Numbered from the stretch's first letter, positions 10,613 to 22,378 are shown. The stretch is DNA of 64,000 bases from Heterobasidion occidentale (GCA_039111635.1 JBCAQO010000010.1:1674001-1738000); one strand, 5' to 3'. Notes: generated by a model not told the origin, from the sequence alone. Numbers and translations are program-made.

Positions 10613-12477
10613 CTATACCACCCATTTCCTATATCTTATCGCCTCCTCTATTCGCGCTTGCACAACTGCGGCGACTTTCTCTCCCCAAAACTCTTCAGGC
10701 CTCTTGATAGTCCTTTCTTTCGTCAGCTTGCCTCCCAATGCATCTACCATCTCCAATTCCCCCGCAACTTCCTCTAGCGTCTCTCCAGCCTCAAATGAAA
10801 CCTTCTCGCTAGGAGAGACACCAAACACCTCTCGCATATGCTTCTCTGCTTCCTTATCTTCGAATACGACTATATTTTCCATAGAGAGAGGACGCAGGGG
10901 GTCCCATCGTGCGAGCGTTGCCCTGGCGCAGGTCGCATGTGGTGGAACGATGCTGCGCGCTAGGGCAATGTCCTCAAATATTACCCCGATGTCCGATATT
11001 GAGAGTGGCAGGTTGCTAGAATTCAAAATCGATTTTTCGTTCCTGTGAACTCAATCGTCGAAGCAGTAAGATAAGACCAAGGGCGCACTTAATCTGTCGA
11101 CCCGCAATCCGCCCTTCACGAGCCAGCAGGTCTTTCCACAGCCGGTCATAGAGCTTTTTCCGATGTTTCACGGGCAACGGCCTTTCAAGCGGTTTTCCAG
11201 CTAGCTCACAAATTATATACACAGCCGCGTTCAATCCGAAGATCGCTGGCAGTGGCCCTGGTCATTGAATGAGCGGTATCAACTCATTTCAGCTCTCACT
11301 ATTCACCTCAGAAAGGAAAACGTACCAAGGACAGGCAGAATCCGCACCCTGAAGTCATCCATTGTCGCAAGCTCCGCAACCTTACCCTTTGCAAATTGCT
11401 CCTCAGGGAGCGGCAGAAGACCCACGTCGCCGGGAACCTCTGTAGAATAGACGACGGGAACTCCCTCACGAATCCCCGCTGCTCGTAGGCGTTGGCGCAC
11501 GGTACGCGCTAAGGGATCATATATTGTGTCTGAAATATCGGCAATTTGGATGCGCGTAGGGTCGGATTTTGTGCTTGCACCCATGGACGCGAAGACCTGG
11601 TTCATGTGATGAATATAGACAAAAGATGTGTGTGGAGGTCCTTGCCTTGATATTATGCTCTACGCAATACTTTAACAATTCAACTTTTGTGCCGATATTG
11701 TCGATCGCATCTGCATGCCGCGCTTCAACATAATGCTTCACACAAGTGCGAATAGAGGAATGCCACGAACCAATGACCCAATCCGCCCCTTCCAGGAGCG
11801 CCGCGCCATCCTGCGCACGCCACAGCTCGACACGGGCATCGACATCCACGAATTTCGCCATCTGCCGCAGTGCACGCCCGACGCAATGCACTTTCGGCGT
11901 GCCGACATCTGCAAGCGTGGCGGTCGAATGGCGGTTGAGTGAGGAAAGGGTGACATAGTCGAAATCAATAAGGCGGATTTTGGAGACGCCTCTGATTGAA
12001 AGAGGAGTCAGTGAATTGAGATGAAAAGAAAGAACGGACGCACGACCGGACGAGCATTACAGCCGCCCAACTTCCCACACCTCCGCATCCGACGACAACG
12101 ACGGAACCCTTCCTGATTTTGCTCATGCCCTCATCTCCGAAAAACGCGTAGTTCCTCGCCAGCTGCTCCCTCACAAGTTCCTCATCGTACTCGTATGCTC
12201 CCGCAACCCCAATGGATATCTCGCTTTCCTCGAGGCCATCGCCTGTGATATGCTTTCGCTTCGCCTGAGCATATTCTTGAGGTACTGGCGTATGAGACTG
12301 GCCTGCCACAGCGGCGGAGCTTGAGAGCGACCGGCGGATGTCATCGTCTAGCTCGCGCCGCTTTCGCCGACGTGAGGTTGTGTTATATAGAGAGAATATA
12401 GAAGCTGTTGCGGCCGCCGTTCCTATGGCTGTCAACAAAAGTTGCGTACGGTGAGAATGAAGATCGAGTAGTGACAT
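10613..12477 (-). CDS. tRNA threonylcarbamoyladenosine dehydratase (TcdA/Tcd1/Tcd2)
   Basis: E1-like ThiF-family enzyme that uses ATP to convert t6A37 of tRNA to its cyclic form. Yeast Tcd1/Tcd2 sit in the mitochondrial outer membrane. The ATG at 12475-12477 is followed by a hydrophobic segment (LLLTAIGTAAATASIFSLY) and a basic stretch, consistent with an N-terminal membrane anchor. Then come ARNYAFFGDEGMSKIRKGSV, the nucleotide-binding loop VVVVGCGGVGSWAAVMLVRS, IRLIDFDYVTLSSLNRH (Asp and Arg of the adenylation site), and after further introns VFASMGASTKSDPTRIQIAD and LPAIFGLNAAVYIICELAGK. The C-terminal exon ends IEEAIRYRKWVV with TAG at 10613-10615. All junctions are canonical. The 7.4-kb duplicated block begins 26 bp upstream of this ATG. 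Confidence 0.92.
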
Positions 12478-12546
12478 TTTGGTTTGAAGAGAAGCCAACC
12501 CTCGGCAACGCAGTCGCGTACATGCGAGTTATTACGTTATTGCAGG

Positions 12547-12570
12547 CTTGAGCTTGAGCTTGAGCTTGAG
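12547..12570. repeat. CTTGAG hexanucleotide microsatellite
   Basis: Four perfect head-to-tail CTTGAG units followed by the reverse-complement hexamer CTCAAG. The same four-unit tract is in copy B at about 56623-56646. Equal unit number at such a mutable site fits a very recent common origin of the two copies. Confidence 0.85.
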
Positions 12571-12973
12571 CTCAAGATCCAGAAGAGTAAATTTTTCAAC
12601 TAAAATGACTGTCTCTATAAATCTGGTTAGACATGGAGTATTGGAGACTACAGAAGATACGAGATTTGAGAGGGCAACTTCGATGCGCCCGTAATGATGT
12701 CATGTAGTATAAGTACAGTTGGTCGCATGTGTAAGTCCGTCGGCGCAGCCAATACCAAACAAATTGGCAAGCATAAAAAAACTGCATACGTCCCAGTCAA
12801 AGATCCAGTCATACGTATAGGTTCCAGTGAATCAAAAGCCATACGAGATATACAGAGCGAATAGACACAGTCTGGCTCGCAGGACAATTTACGACCTAAG
12901 AAAAAGATCACTCATTCAAGCATCGTTAGTATCCACCGTATAGCAATTAGAAAAATACCCGAAGTACTTCGTA

Positions 12974-14666
12974 TCAGCGATACCAAGATATTGCAAAGCC
13001 TCCAAACACCGCGAGCAAGACTCTCGGCCAGAAAACGAGGTATTGTAAGTAGTACAGAGCGCTCACCGGGACGCAAATGGCAATGACAGCTTTCGCCCAG
13101 CCCGAATCCCACGCAATGGCAAAGAGTAAGAGTGCTGTGGAGCAACAAGCGAAGAAGAGAAGGAGGCCAGGTATCCGCGAGGTAATGGAGAAAAAGAAGA
13201 ACGAAGAATAAATGTCGGTCGCAAGCCTCTGGAAAAAGTCAAGATGATGAATGAAGCCTGCGAAGTGGATGAAGGATGAGAATTACCTTGAACTTTTGCG
13301 CGTCAGCACTGTTGTAGAGAAGTAGAAACCAGGCATCGAGAAAGATGCCAACGCCGGCAGTAACGATTGATACCGCAAGGGCGCCGCGCGCCAGGCCTTC
13401 GATACCGAAGAGGGTGTCTGGGGTAAACCCGGAGACGGTGACATTCAAACTAATAGTAGATCAGCATTGATTAAATCCCTGCGGCGCCAATTTTTCTACT
13501 TACGCTGCGATGCCAATCAACTACACATGAACAGAGTAGACGTCGATGCATCGATACATGAAAAACAGATGATATATGTGGAGGGCAAGAAGACGCACCG
13601 ATGCCCCAACATTCAACCATTCTTTCAGAATTCTGTCCAGTACAGCTTCAAATTCATTGTCGATGCGTGCCTCCCGCAGTTCCCTGTAGTATGTGAGATT
13701 GTCGAAGATAGAGCAACCCAAAGACGAGAAGGAGGCCGATGCATTAGCCGTAAACATGCCGAGAATATGGTTTTGCGGAAGCAGAGAAGAGCATGCGAGA
13801 GAGTAAAACAGAGGGCCCTCATCCTCATAATGTCCAGGCATCAATGGACATGTGTCAAGCTCGTAGCCATCTTCATCGGAAATGTCTGAGCAGACCGTAT
13901 ACCCTCTAGGTCTACGATGCAGGTCAGATCGCTGTTGCTTCGCAACCAAGTCTGTCGCTTCGTTGGCAGACTGAGAATTGATATTATCCACGATACCGAT
14001 CCAGTGCCCATCCGCTTCGAGCGTGGCAGGAAGCTTTTCAGCTATTTCTGGCCCCAGGATCTCTGTCATATGGACCGGTGTATTGTGCTCTTCTGAAGAG
14101 TTCTCCAGACGAGTGCCTGCACCAGACACGGCAACGAAAGCATGCATTCCTTCACCGGTAGGTCCCAAGTGTCCCAAGTTACTGTGAAGCTGTTCCCAGG
14201 CTTCAGATACGACGTGGAGGCTATGAAATATTCGTCCTATGTCTTGTTTTTCTTCGTTGAGATTTTGAGTTAAGCTGTCGATCATAATTTTCAAGCGAAA
14301 AACATCCGTCATATCTTCTTCGATTTTTAAGGCATCTCCTGTTGGCAGTGAGTTCGGATCATGGATAGCCAGCAGACTCATACCATTACCTTGGCGAGGA
14401 TGGCGGTTTATCGGACGGTCCGACAAAGACAGCTCCTTTTGCGATGCCAGAGAGTCAGAACGAACAGATGAAACAGCACGAAGATCTGGCTGTTAACAAA
14501 GATGGTCAGTATCCCGAGAGACCATGTTGTTGACGTTGAGGAACGGACTGCATATGTGAAGATAAAAACGGCACGAAGAGAACACACGTACCTCGGGATC
14601 AAAAAAAGTTGATGGTTGAACGACTTCTGTTTGAATATGTGTCCTATCCTCGTCTGAGGCACTCAT
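12974..14666 (-). CDS. hypothetical multi-pass membrane protein (copy A)
   Basis: Start at ATG 14664-14666 (MSASDEDRTHIQTEVVQPST). Exon 2 begins DLRAVSSVRSDSLASQKELS and runs through a long soluble region (DVFRLKIMIDSLTQNLNEEK, then ARIDNEFEAVLDRILKEWLN). A 16-nt exon near 13506 and the following exon give LIGIAA and NVTVSGFTPDTLFGIEGLAR. The C-terminal third is strongly hydrophobic, with about three or four helices (ALAVSIVTAGVGIFLDAWFL, RIPGLLLFFACCSTALLLFA, AVIAICVPVSALYYLQYLVF), ending FAISWYR at TGA 12974-12976. This looks like an Agaricomycete-wide family of unknown function with a cytosolic N-terminus and a C-terminal membrane bundle. It is divergently transcribed from the Yip1-domain gene. 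Confidence 0.65.
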
Positions 14667-14992
14667 GATCTTGACCAGGTGCTCGAAACCTTGAAACACC
14701 TAGATGGCTTCAGTGGGTCACTCACAAGGCGGCCAGTGACAGAACGAAGGCTCTCTAGTGGTATTTTCAGTGGTGGTACCCGCGCAATAGCGATAGGAGA
14801 TGGTGCTAGAAGATAGTATGTGAGTGGATTATCGTTGGAGGCTGTTGGAGGTTGTAGCTAGGTCGAAGTCACGACCATGGCCGCGAGACAATTACAGGTT
14901 GGCTTAGTCAGAGTGCACACCATTCGACATGCCACCTTTTCCAGAAGCCTTTCACTTCAATCTCACTACTTCCCCTCGAACATCTTGGACGG
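14667..14992. promoter_or_regulatory. divergent promoter region between two membrane-protein genes
   Basis: 326 bp lie between the start codons of two divergent genes (14666 leftward, 14993 rightward), so the region must serve both. No clear TATA element is seen. The same arrangement is duplicated at about 58744-59069. Confidence 0.4.
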
Positions 14993-16192
14993 ATGGCTTA
15001 TGTTGCCGTAGAATCAGATGATGTGTGTATATCTCATCGCATTGCGGTCCCGTTCAGACACTTCATCGAATCGTCGTCCCCAGCGAGTAGAAGACCCGCG
15101 GTCCGAGTACAACTGTTCGTCGCCGCTGCATCGTTTCATGGCTTTACCGACGTGACAGTTTCCAATCAATAGCTTTCCTCCCAGATGAAAACGCACCTAC
15201 GCAAACTACGCGAGCACAAGGCGTCAATGCGAGTCGAGGTTTGGGTCATTGCATTCCACACGCCAGGCTCGATGCTGACGCACATAGACGATGAAGGCTA
15301 TATTCAGGACGGGGCAAAGACCTCTACGTCATTCTGGAATATAGAGTACTATCAAACACACTTCGACGTGGACACTCAAACTGTGCGTGTTTCATCTATC
15401 TATCGCAGTCACTCATCATCGTGTTGTGCTTAATATAGGTCATCTCTCGCTGTCTGATTACTTTATATCCATTGTCCCCCACATACAAATCCGCCCACCT
15501 TACTCCTTCACCCGATCTCTACGGGCCATTCTGGACGCTCACAACCTTAATATTCACGCTTTTTGTCACATCATCTCTTGCTTCCTCCATCTCCTCCTAC
15601 CTTTCAGCACAAGAAGTGACGTATGACTTCACGTTATTGAGTGTTGCGGTAGGGCTGGTGTATGCGTATGGTGTTGGGCTGCCAGTCATTCTCTGGGGCT
15701 TGCTAAGATATTGGGGCATCGTTGGTCCTGGGGGTGAGGGATGGGGTTTAGTGGAGGCGTTGAGTGTGTGGGGATACGGGATGTTCGCTTGGATTCCTGT
15801 CTCGGTGAGCCCGTCATATATACTCTTTGGCTATCAGATGAAGGAGAAGCATCAATACTCACGGGACAACGCAGGTTTTATGTGTTATCCCTGTCCCTCT
15901 GGTCAGATGGGTCCTGACCGGCATTGCATTTGCCCTCTCGGGCTATTTCCTCGTCGCAAACTTCTACCCTATCCTTGCCTCCGTATGTTCTTGCATCGTT
16001 TATTCTGTACTCGCGTATTCAACTCATGATCTGATCCCGTATCTTTAGGCAGATGCCAAGCCTGTGCGGCTTCTCATCGTTGTCGTCGCAGCCCTCCACG
16101 CAGCCCTCGCGCTCGTATTCAAAGTGCTGTTCTTCAGCTACTACGTGGTGCATGAAATTGGGGTGCCAGATCCGATTGGAGCGCGGTTCTGA
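14993..16192 (+). CDS. Yip1-domain family protein (YIPF1/2-like, copy A)
   Basis: Golgi/ER membrane protein of the Yip1 family, which binds Rab GTPases in vesicle traffic. MAYVAVESDD opens at ATG 14993. After an intron ending at a TAG near 15089, the low-complexity N-terminus reads SFQSIAFLPDENAPTQTTRA. A further intron joins DDEGYIQDGAKTSTSFWNIE and YYQTHFDVDTQT. The diagnostic DLYGPFWTLTTLIFTLFVTS opens the five-helix domain, followed by EVTYDFTLLSVAVGLVYAYG, VWGYGMFAWIPVSV, VPLVRWVLTGIAFALSGYFL and KPVRLLIVVVAALHAALALV, ending GVPDPIGARF at TGA 16190-16192. The family signature and length fit the fungal YIPF1/2 orthologue. Joins of the first two exons are inferred. Confidence 0.83.
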
Positions 16193-16566
16193 GTCCCTTT
16201 CATCGACCATACTGATTCGACTTTCGTACCATACAAAACTGAGACATGAACCTTCCTCGTGCCGACGAGTAATCCAAAACATGAATACGTGCGCTCCAGC
16301 ATAGTCTAATCAAGTCTTTACGTTACAAGGCTGGTTGTGAACTAGGCTACATGCAGACATTGTCGAGCAGACTCATTGCTTGAGTCGCGATGGTGTCTGA
16401 GACATTAAATGTGCACATTGCACTGAAAGCGGTTTCACACATACTTGCCCAATCAAGGAATTTCCGTTTCAACGTCAACGTCTTCGCCCCTCTTTCTACT
16501 CAGTAAACATCAGCTTGAACTTTCTTTACGCCGTCCATGCAACGGTCCAAAGAGTAGTGAATACAT
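16193..16566. other. intergenic region, no gene seen
   Basis: Lies between two rightward genes. It contains the 3' end of the Yip1-domain gene and a pyrimidine-rich promoter-like tract (about 16480-16510) in front of the next ATG. Confidence 0.3.
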
Positions 16567-17070
16567 ATGACTTCCCTTTCCTCGGCCAGTATGGGTCCAA
16601 CAGCATCGCAAGTATCCGGCAACCCGCCGCCCATCCTCGAGATCTTCAACTTCCTCTCCAGCTCCTCCTTCGTCTTGTGGGGCGTAGCAGCCTCCACCTT
16701 CTCAGGTCTTTACATCGCAACGTCATATCTGTTCACTCCGTTGACGCTCCTTCTCCCCGCCGTGATCTATATCGTGTCTCCCATCACACTCTTTCTTCAA
16801 CTTGTCCTCGACGGACTGATCATCGTGCCCTTCAACCTCTCGGTGTACATTCTGCAGGCGATCTATCCCCTCTATGTCTTTGTCGGCGTCGCGTGTGTTA
16901 GTGGGGCTGTCATCGGGTTCGGAGCGCGACATGCTGTCAGTGTTGTTGGACACGGACTTCTGGGGAGGAAGACAGTCGAGGACGCTCCCGCATCGAGGGG
17001 ACCCGATGATTCTCGGGCCCCAGTCCCACGGAGCTCAAGGAAGGGCAAGAAGAGAGTTTCACTTCAGTGA
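16567..17070 (+). CDS. small hypothetical membrane protein (copy A)
   Basis: Single-exon 167-residue protein. A polar N-terminus (MTSLSSASMGPTASQVSGNP) is followed by hydrophobic segments (SFVLWGVAASTFSGLYIATS, TLLLPAVIYIVSPITLFLQL, VYILQAIYPLYVFVGVACVS, with a possible fourth) and a basic, probably cytosolic tail ending SSRKGKKRVSLQ. No family recognised. The high content of hydrophobic runs in one uninterrupted frame and a good upstream context support a real gene. It is identical in copy B. Confidence 0.6.
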   Translation: MTSLSSASMGPTASQVSGNPPPILEIFNFLSSSSFVLWGVAASTFSGLYIATSYLFTPLTLLLPAVIYIVSPITLFLQLVLDGLIIVPFNLSVYILQAIYPLYVFVGVACVSGAVIGFGARHAVSVVGHGLLGRKTVEDAPASRGPDDSRAPVPRSSRKGKKRVSLQ

Positions 17071-18068
17071 TGGACGGACTGGCGCTGCTGTGTGGTCCTC
17101 TTCCGTCTCACGTCGTATGTATCACCCTTTGTTCGTTCGCCTCCGCTCACAAAATGACAATCCTTCGTTTTTGAGATTTGATTCGATTTTCACATTACTT
17201 CAAACGTCTCCCCAATCGTGGTGAATGTATGCGTGTGTCCGATGACCTTTATTTCATTTACATGCTGATCACCGTTGGTTTGTAGATTCTGTAACATTGT
17301 ATATCACACTGAATTTGTTCAACTTGTCTAAAATGCACGTCGAGCCAAATGTTCTGTGATTGGGATGAGAACCTCGATCGTAAAGCCGAACTGAGTCTAT
17401 CTTTGTTCTACTCTACTAATGGCCATTAGAAACTACAATTTTCTCCGAAAAGGACAATCTTATGTCTTTCCCCAAGCTATAAAATGATCCAATTCATTTT
17501 CAACGACGCCTCTGATCGTTCTCGGTCTCTTCCATGTATCTCCGAAATCTCTTGTCACACGATCACAAGTGTGGCCGGAGCATGTCAAAGGGGAGGGGCA
17601 CGACGGGGGCGAATGGTGGCCTTGCCCGTCAGGTTTCTTGTGCCAATGCCGAGCAAGTGTCCGTACCAATGCGCGTGGCTAATCAAAGGTATCGATATCG
17701 CATCAAGACTCCCGCTCCTCTGTTTTTCACGCTTTCTGAGAAACTTACAAGTGCACTGACTCGTTTTTACACTTTATACCGTGTCCCCGGTGGGTAAGTC
17801 ATTCATGCAATTAGCCAAGTAAAAAGATTTCCCAACCTTATGGTTCTATCGCATCGCAGGACCCTGCGCCTAAATACAAGGCGTCCTCGTTTTGGCAACG
17901 TGAGCTTTGGTCGCCAATATGCCACAAGGTGGCCTGTGGCTTCAACCAAGCGATGGCCACACAAAGCCACCCATTGTTCAGCTTCATATAAATTCAGCCC
18001 ACCGAACCTGGACATGTTTGCATCTCCTTTCTTCACTCACTTCGTGCCCTATACCATCTCAGCTTGAT
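17071..18068. other. 1.0-kb intergenic region before the TFIIB-like gene
   Basis: No convincing coding sequence. At about 17928-17980 the paired words GGTGGCC / GGCCACA and AGCCACC recur close together, about 90-140 bp before the TFIIB-like ATG, and could be regulatory. The segment also contains two of the homopolymer indels that separate copies A and B (near 17590-17605). Confidence 0.3.
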
Positions 18069-19156
18069 ATGCCGTACGATCATCCATTCGCTCAGCATCC
18101 GCCTGCACCAGACCTTGCCGTACGACTAGAATGCAAAGATTGCAAGAATCAGCAGCCCAACATTGTCGAGGACCCACACACCGGGGATTGTATCTGTGGA
18201 GACTGTGGACTAATTTTGGAAGCGCGCAGAGTCGACACTTCCATGGAATGGAGGGTTCGTATCATCGCCCGCTGGTCTTTCGTTCTTTAATTGACACACA
18301 CTCGATATATCCATAGACGTTTGCGGACGACGACTCCTCGACAAACCAGTCGCGTGTCGGAGATCCATATGATATCACTGCTGGCGCTACAGTCGACTAC
18401 GGCACGTTCATCGATGGCAACCACGGTTCTAGCATTGCGAAGAGTCTGCAGCATACGGCCATCAAGACTCTCTCCCCGGAACAGCGCAAGCGAAATCGTG
18501 CCTTTGGGAGAATCTCATATTGGTGCGATATTCTAGACCTTCCTTTTACCGTCAGCACATCAGCGCGACGACTGTGGTTGTCCATCCAAAATCAGACCAA
18601 GAGCCCAAACAAAACACCAATCTACGCGGCATGCATCTTTGTCGTCTGCCAATCGAATGGTGTCCCTCGCACGTACGCTGAACTCACCAACAAGATGTCC
18701 ATCAAGGAGAAGAGAATCAATCGATGGGTCACATTTTTGAAGAAGTCCCCTTCCACGAGTTCATCTAACATAACCACTCCGGAAGCTATCCTCCCTCGCG
18801 CCTGCACCCAACTAAACCTCTCTCAGGTGATCGAAATGCGTTGCAAAACTCTTATTGCCAGATACCGCGAGCTGGACCTCTCCGGGGATCATGCACGGAG
18901 TCCCCTCTCCATCGCGGGCGGCGTGATCTGCTTTGGATCGTGCTTACTTGGCTCGTCGAAGACTTCCAGAGATGTTGCCCTCACAGTCGGTGTCACGTCT
19001 CGGACGGTGTCTGAGATATATAATGTTTGTTTCAGGGAGAGAGCCAATCTGGTCCCTGCGGAATGGATCAAGGATGGGACAGCGTCGTTTGCGCGCTTGC
19101 CGGGTCACAACATTGGCCAGCAAAGTGTCTCTAAACCTAAACCTATGCGGGCATAG
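18069..19156 (+). CDS. TFIIB-like general transcription factor, divergent (copy A)
   Basis: About 341 residues in two exons (intron about 18256-18318), with the ATG at 18069 and TAG at 19154-19156. The N-terminal zinc ribbon has Cys22, Cys25, Cys43 and Cys46 (LECKDCKNQQ, CICGDCGLIL), with an extra Cys41. The B-reader/linker region begins EWRTFADDDSSTNQSRVGDP. Two cyclin-like repeats follow: the first contains RNRAFGRISYWCDILDLPFT and IYAACIFVVCQSNGVPRTYA, the second contains SPLSIAGGVICFGSCLLGSS and RDVALTVGVTSRTVSEIYNV. The overall architecture and length are those of TFIIB (Sua7), which bridges TBP and RNA polymerase II. The core repeats are noticeably less conserved than I expect of a main-copy TFIIB, so a specialised paralogue is possible. 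Confidence 0.82.
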
Positions 19157-19814
19157 GCATGCCACGATTTATTGGCACGGAGTATCGAAATGGCAGTATA
19201 CATTGTTATGTTATATGAAGACCCTCACCGATTTGGTGTAGATGGCATTATGTTCATGTCGCTCTTTTGTCGTAAAGATTATGTCATGTCTACTTCTTGA
19301 ACAGTATTACGCTGTCGGCTTTGAGTCTTGGCAGAACATTGGTATATGAACTGGTTCTCCGTTGAGAGTGTTTCGTCTGCGGCATTTGCGGTTGTGTACA
19401 GTATGCTGTCCTTCGTCCTCCACAATATCTATCAAATTGATCGTAAATACATTCAGTATGCAAGGGGGTACAACAACTACTATCACATGTGTCGGCACCA
19501 GCCATAATATCGTTATACAATGTGTCAGAGAAAGTAAAGAGATAATTTAACTTCAAGCTCTCGAAATCGTTTAAAAATGAACGGCGTGGCCTGACCCAAC
19601 CGCCCGTACAGATACATTGGTTCAATCTCGTGGCGACTCCAGAGTGCTGAAAGACGCGATGCTCGAACAGGTTGAACAGCTCCACTCCGAGTCTGTGCCG
19701 GATGTGACATCAGACTCGGAGCTGAACTCACTATTGAGATCCGAGTCGATGTCGGATTCAGTGTCTGTGTCATCATCGTCGCCGTTGTCGAACACGATAG
19801 CGAATGCGGTAGTA
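19157..19814. other. convergent 3' region, TFIIB-like / DUF7587-like genes
   Basis: The two flanking genes converge here, so it should hold both 3' UTRs. A minus-strand Asp/Ser-rich open stretch (about 19630-19860) lies in an alternative frame beyond the stop of the leftward gene and is not called as coding. Confidence 0.3.
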
Positions 19815-21225
19815 TCATGTGAAATGGAGTGCGAGTTCCCGCCTCTGGGAGTTGATGAGAAAGAGTGCCGCAAACGCCCCGAACAAGAAGCTCGTAAGGA
19901 CGCACGATGCCGTTTCGGCCGTCGATGGGGCCGAAGTATGCGAGAGGTCGGGATGTTCGTTTTCCAATACCGGAAACGCTGGCTCCTTGGGGGTGTAGGG
20001 CACCAGGGCAGACTGCGGATCATCGATCTCGGACGGCTCGATAGTCATCGACCCTTGCCGTGAGTGCGTTGAGACGTACTCGTCCGTCAACAGTTGCAAC
20101 TCGCTGACGACATCCTGTAAACGTGTGACCTCTCCCAGCGCATGGATGCGCTGTGCCTCGCGGACCTCCTCGCCGATGACGTGCACCATCGATTGTACGA
20201 GATCCCAGATTTCCGTGTGTTCACGAACCCACCACTGCCCAGGCCAGCGCGCCATGATATACGCCAGCTCTGCTACGGTGTCCACACATCCATGGAAATC
20301 CTTCAGCGCGTGCTTTTGAAACCACGGACGAAGGAAACACATCGCAAGACGCACAGCGCCTGCAGTCGTGTCCCTTAGACGAACATCAACGGATGACCGG
20401 AGAAACTGCTCGGACATCTGCTGACAGAAGTGCTGGTAGCTCGGATATTGTGCTGATACATCCCATGAAAGGTCGTCGAATACACCGTGTTTGTCGAAGG
20501 GGACCTCATCAGAATCAGGGCGGAGGAAATAGGAAGGGAGTTTCGGGAGAATGGAGAGGATAGGGATAGATGCGAGAACAGCGGTGCCTGGAACATATCC
20601 GTAGACCAGAACATCCTGCGCTTCCGTCGCAAACCTATACCATTTCCAGTGATCTGGATGACGCCTGAAAGCCGAGACAATGAGATTAGCAGAAGCGGGT
20701 CAGACCGGAGGATACTTACTCATTCGGAGAGCCCTTTCGCAGTAACTCCAAGGCAGTGACAGCTCGACCAGCGACTGCCCTTGCGTCGATTACAGCGATC
20801 TCCACGCCATGTCCCGTATTCCCTCTGTATCGCCTTGTCGCTTCCCAGATGGCCCATGCAAAGCTGAATGACGTTGACACATAGGGAGACGATGACTTCT
20901 TCGTCCAGTCCATATGGTTCGCAACGTCCGCGTAGGAACCAGAATTCATCAAGCCCGCTTGATCTGGTTTCGTCCCCGTTGGACTCATCAATTGAAAATC
21001 TTGCACCGAGTACCTGTAGTTGTGCTTGAACTTCTGCCCGATGAAGTAGGGCTCAGAGCTATCAAAAAACGGTGATAGAGGTTTCGGTGTATATACTCGG
21101 AAGAGGAAGGGGTTATGGTCGACGAGAGAATCGAAAGTGAGGTCAGGGCCGAAGCCATACTGAGGGAGGGCGCTGAAGCCAAGATGGAAGTTTCCCGACT
21201 CCTTGAGCTGATTGGAACCGCTCAT
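19815..21225 (-). CDS. DUF7587-like protein with C-terminal membrane anchor
   Basis: ATG at 21223-21225. The N-terminal exon has DHNPFLFRVYTPKPLSPFFD, VANHMDWTKKSSSPYVSTSF, SFAWAIWEATRRYRGNTGHG and AVIDARAVAGRAVTALELLR, a pattern I associate with the Pfam DUF7587 family of basidiomycetes (the name is from memory). After one intron (about 20670-20720) it continues HPDHWKWYRFATEAQDVLVY and GYVPGTAVLASIPILSILPK, followed by a helical region and a C-terminal hydrophobic segment (CVLTSFLFGAFAALFLINSQ), ending at TGA 19815-19817. Overall this suggests an ADP-ribosylation-like or RNase-like fold of unknown function held on a membrane by a tail anchor, but only the family resemblance is evidence. The 3' end lies in the duplicated block. 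Confidence 0.7.
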
Positions 21226-22039
21226 GATAGTGGATGTTCGTTGTTTGGGGGGAAGAAGAATGGAGTGGACGGGAAGTGGGGGTTCGGCTGCTTTTGTTGA
21301 GCGTCGAGGCTGGCCTCATGGAAGCCGCACAAGTGCTCTGACCCTCTCAGGTGCTCATTACGCTCCTGCCTGCATCCATGATGTATTATAAGATAAGTGA
21401 GCTCACCACAGGCTTACGCCGGCCACGTGTAGGGGACGAGACCCCGTGTTAGTATACCGGGCTCGAGATAATCTTGAGGATCGCGAGTAATCCCGATAGC
21501 TCGAGATTGGGATTTGTACGACTTATGGAGACCTTCGCTAGTATGACGAGTCTCCTAGTTGTTGAGGTAACAATGAACTGCAGAGTTTGAGAAAGTATAT
21601 ATGCCCAGCTTGTGCCTAGTAGTAAGGGTTGTCGTCATGATATGCAAGCTTGCCTGTAGTCGGCGAAGTAGCCTCTGGATCGCGGTGATTGTTATCCGTG
21701 ACTCCGTCCCACAGAGTCGACTGCGACCTTCGTTTAAAGTTGGATAGGCAAGAGCTGACGTTGTTAGAAAAGTAGACGATAAATCGATAAATCACAGAAA
21801 GTGACACTGACATTTGTCATGCTGTCACAAGATCCCATCATGTCACATGTCAATCACGTTACTATCTCTCTTCCGTCCACACCAGTTCACACACAATCTG
21901 GCGCTGTCACTGGCAGGTCTTCCCATCTTGCGATTGTGATACGAGCAACAACCACTGTTCACTCACTGTACAAATCACGGCCCTCGTTGTCCTCTCTCAC
22001 AATCACCACTTCATACACCGGATCATCGTCAAAAACTAG
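21226..22039. other. intergenic region, no gene seen
   Basis: Promoter of the leftward DUF7587-like gene plus about 700 bp without a recognisable feature. Confidence 0.3.
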
Positions 22040-22378
22040 CGTTCTATAGGAGCCTGGAGAATCGAGATAGGGGCGCATTCTGGAGATTGGAATTTTGGAC
22101 TCAAGATCAGCGCTTCTGTACTCGTTGCCCTGGATCTCAAACTCGCCAAGTCCAGTGCTTTTTGGGACGGCCAGACTTGGCGGGAGTACAATTTCTTCTC
22201 GGTCGTATTCTGGGCGATTCTGGGCGACAACTGGCCACGGGTCCTTTGGCTAGTGCATCGGCATCGGCTATTTTCGTTGACACTTTGTTCGCAACTGCCA
22301 ATAGGGGTCTCTGCAGTCACATTTCCCTACTCTCATACCATTAGTGAACCCTCTTCACTCTGCATGAGGTTTTTATGA
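22040..22378 (+). other. possible coding exon without visible start
   Basis: One frame is open for about 109 codons to a TGA at 22376-22378 and is unusually rich in aromatic and hydrophobic residues (ISASVLVALDLKLAKSSAFW, YNFFSVVFWAILGDNWPRVL). A splice-acceptor-like TTCTATAG lies just before it, and an open frame from about 21820 could be an upstream exon. No family recognised. It may be a small membrane protein or a chance frame. Confidence 0.2.

Larger units (their letters stand above)
12503..19935 (+). repeat. 7.4-kb duplicated block, copy A
   Basis: Direct repeat of 56579-64000. The alignment starts at the same CGGCAACGCAGTCGCG in both places and is still running when the window ends. 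It carries four complete genes (multi-TM protein, Yip1-domain protein, small TM protein, TFIIB-like factor) and the 3' part of the DUF7587-like gene. Copy A keeps all frames open, while copy B has frame-breaking indels. Confidence 0.95.

Noticed and set aside
19622..20023. Asp/Ser-rich minus-strand frame near the end of the DUF7587-like gene
   Set aside because: It overlaps the better-supported frame that ends in a tail-anchor helix; the acidic run is a shadow of it and of the 3' UTR.
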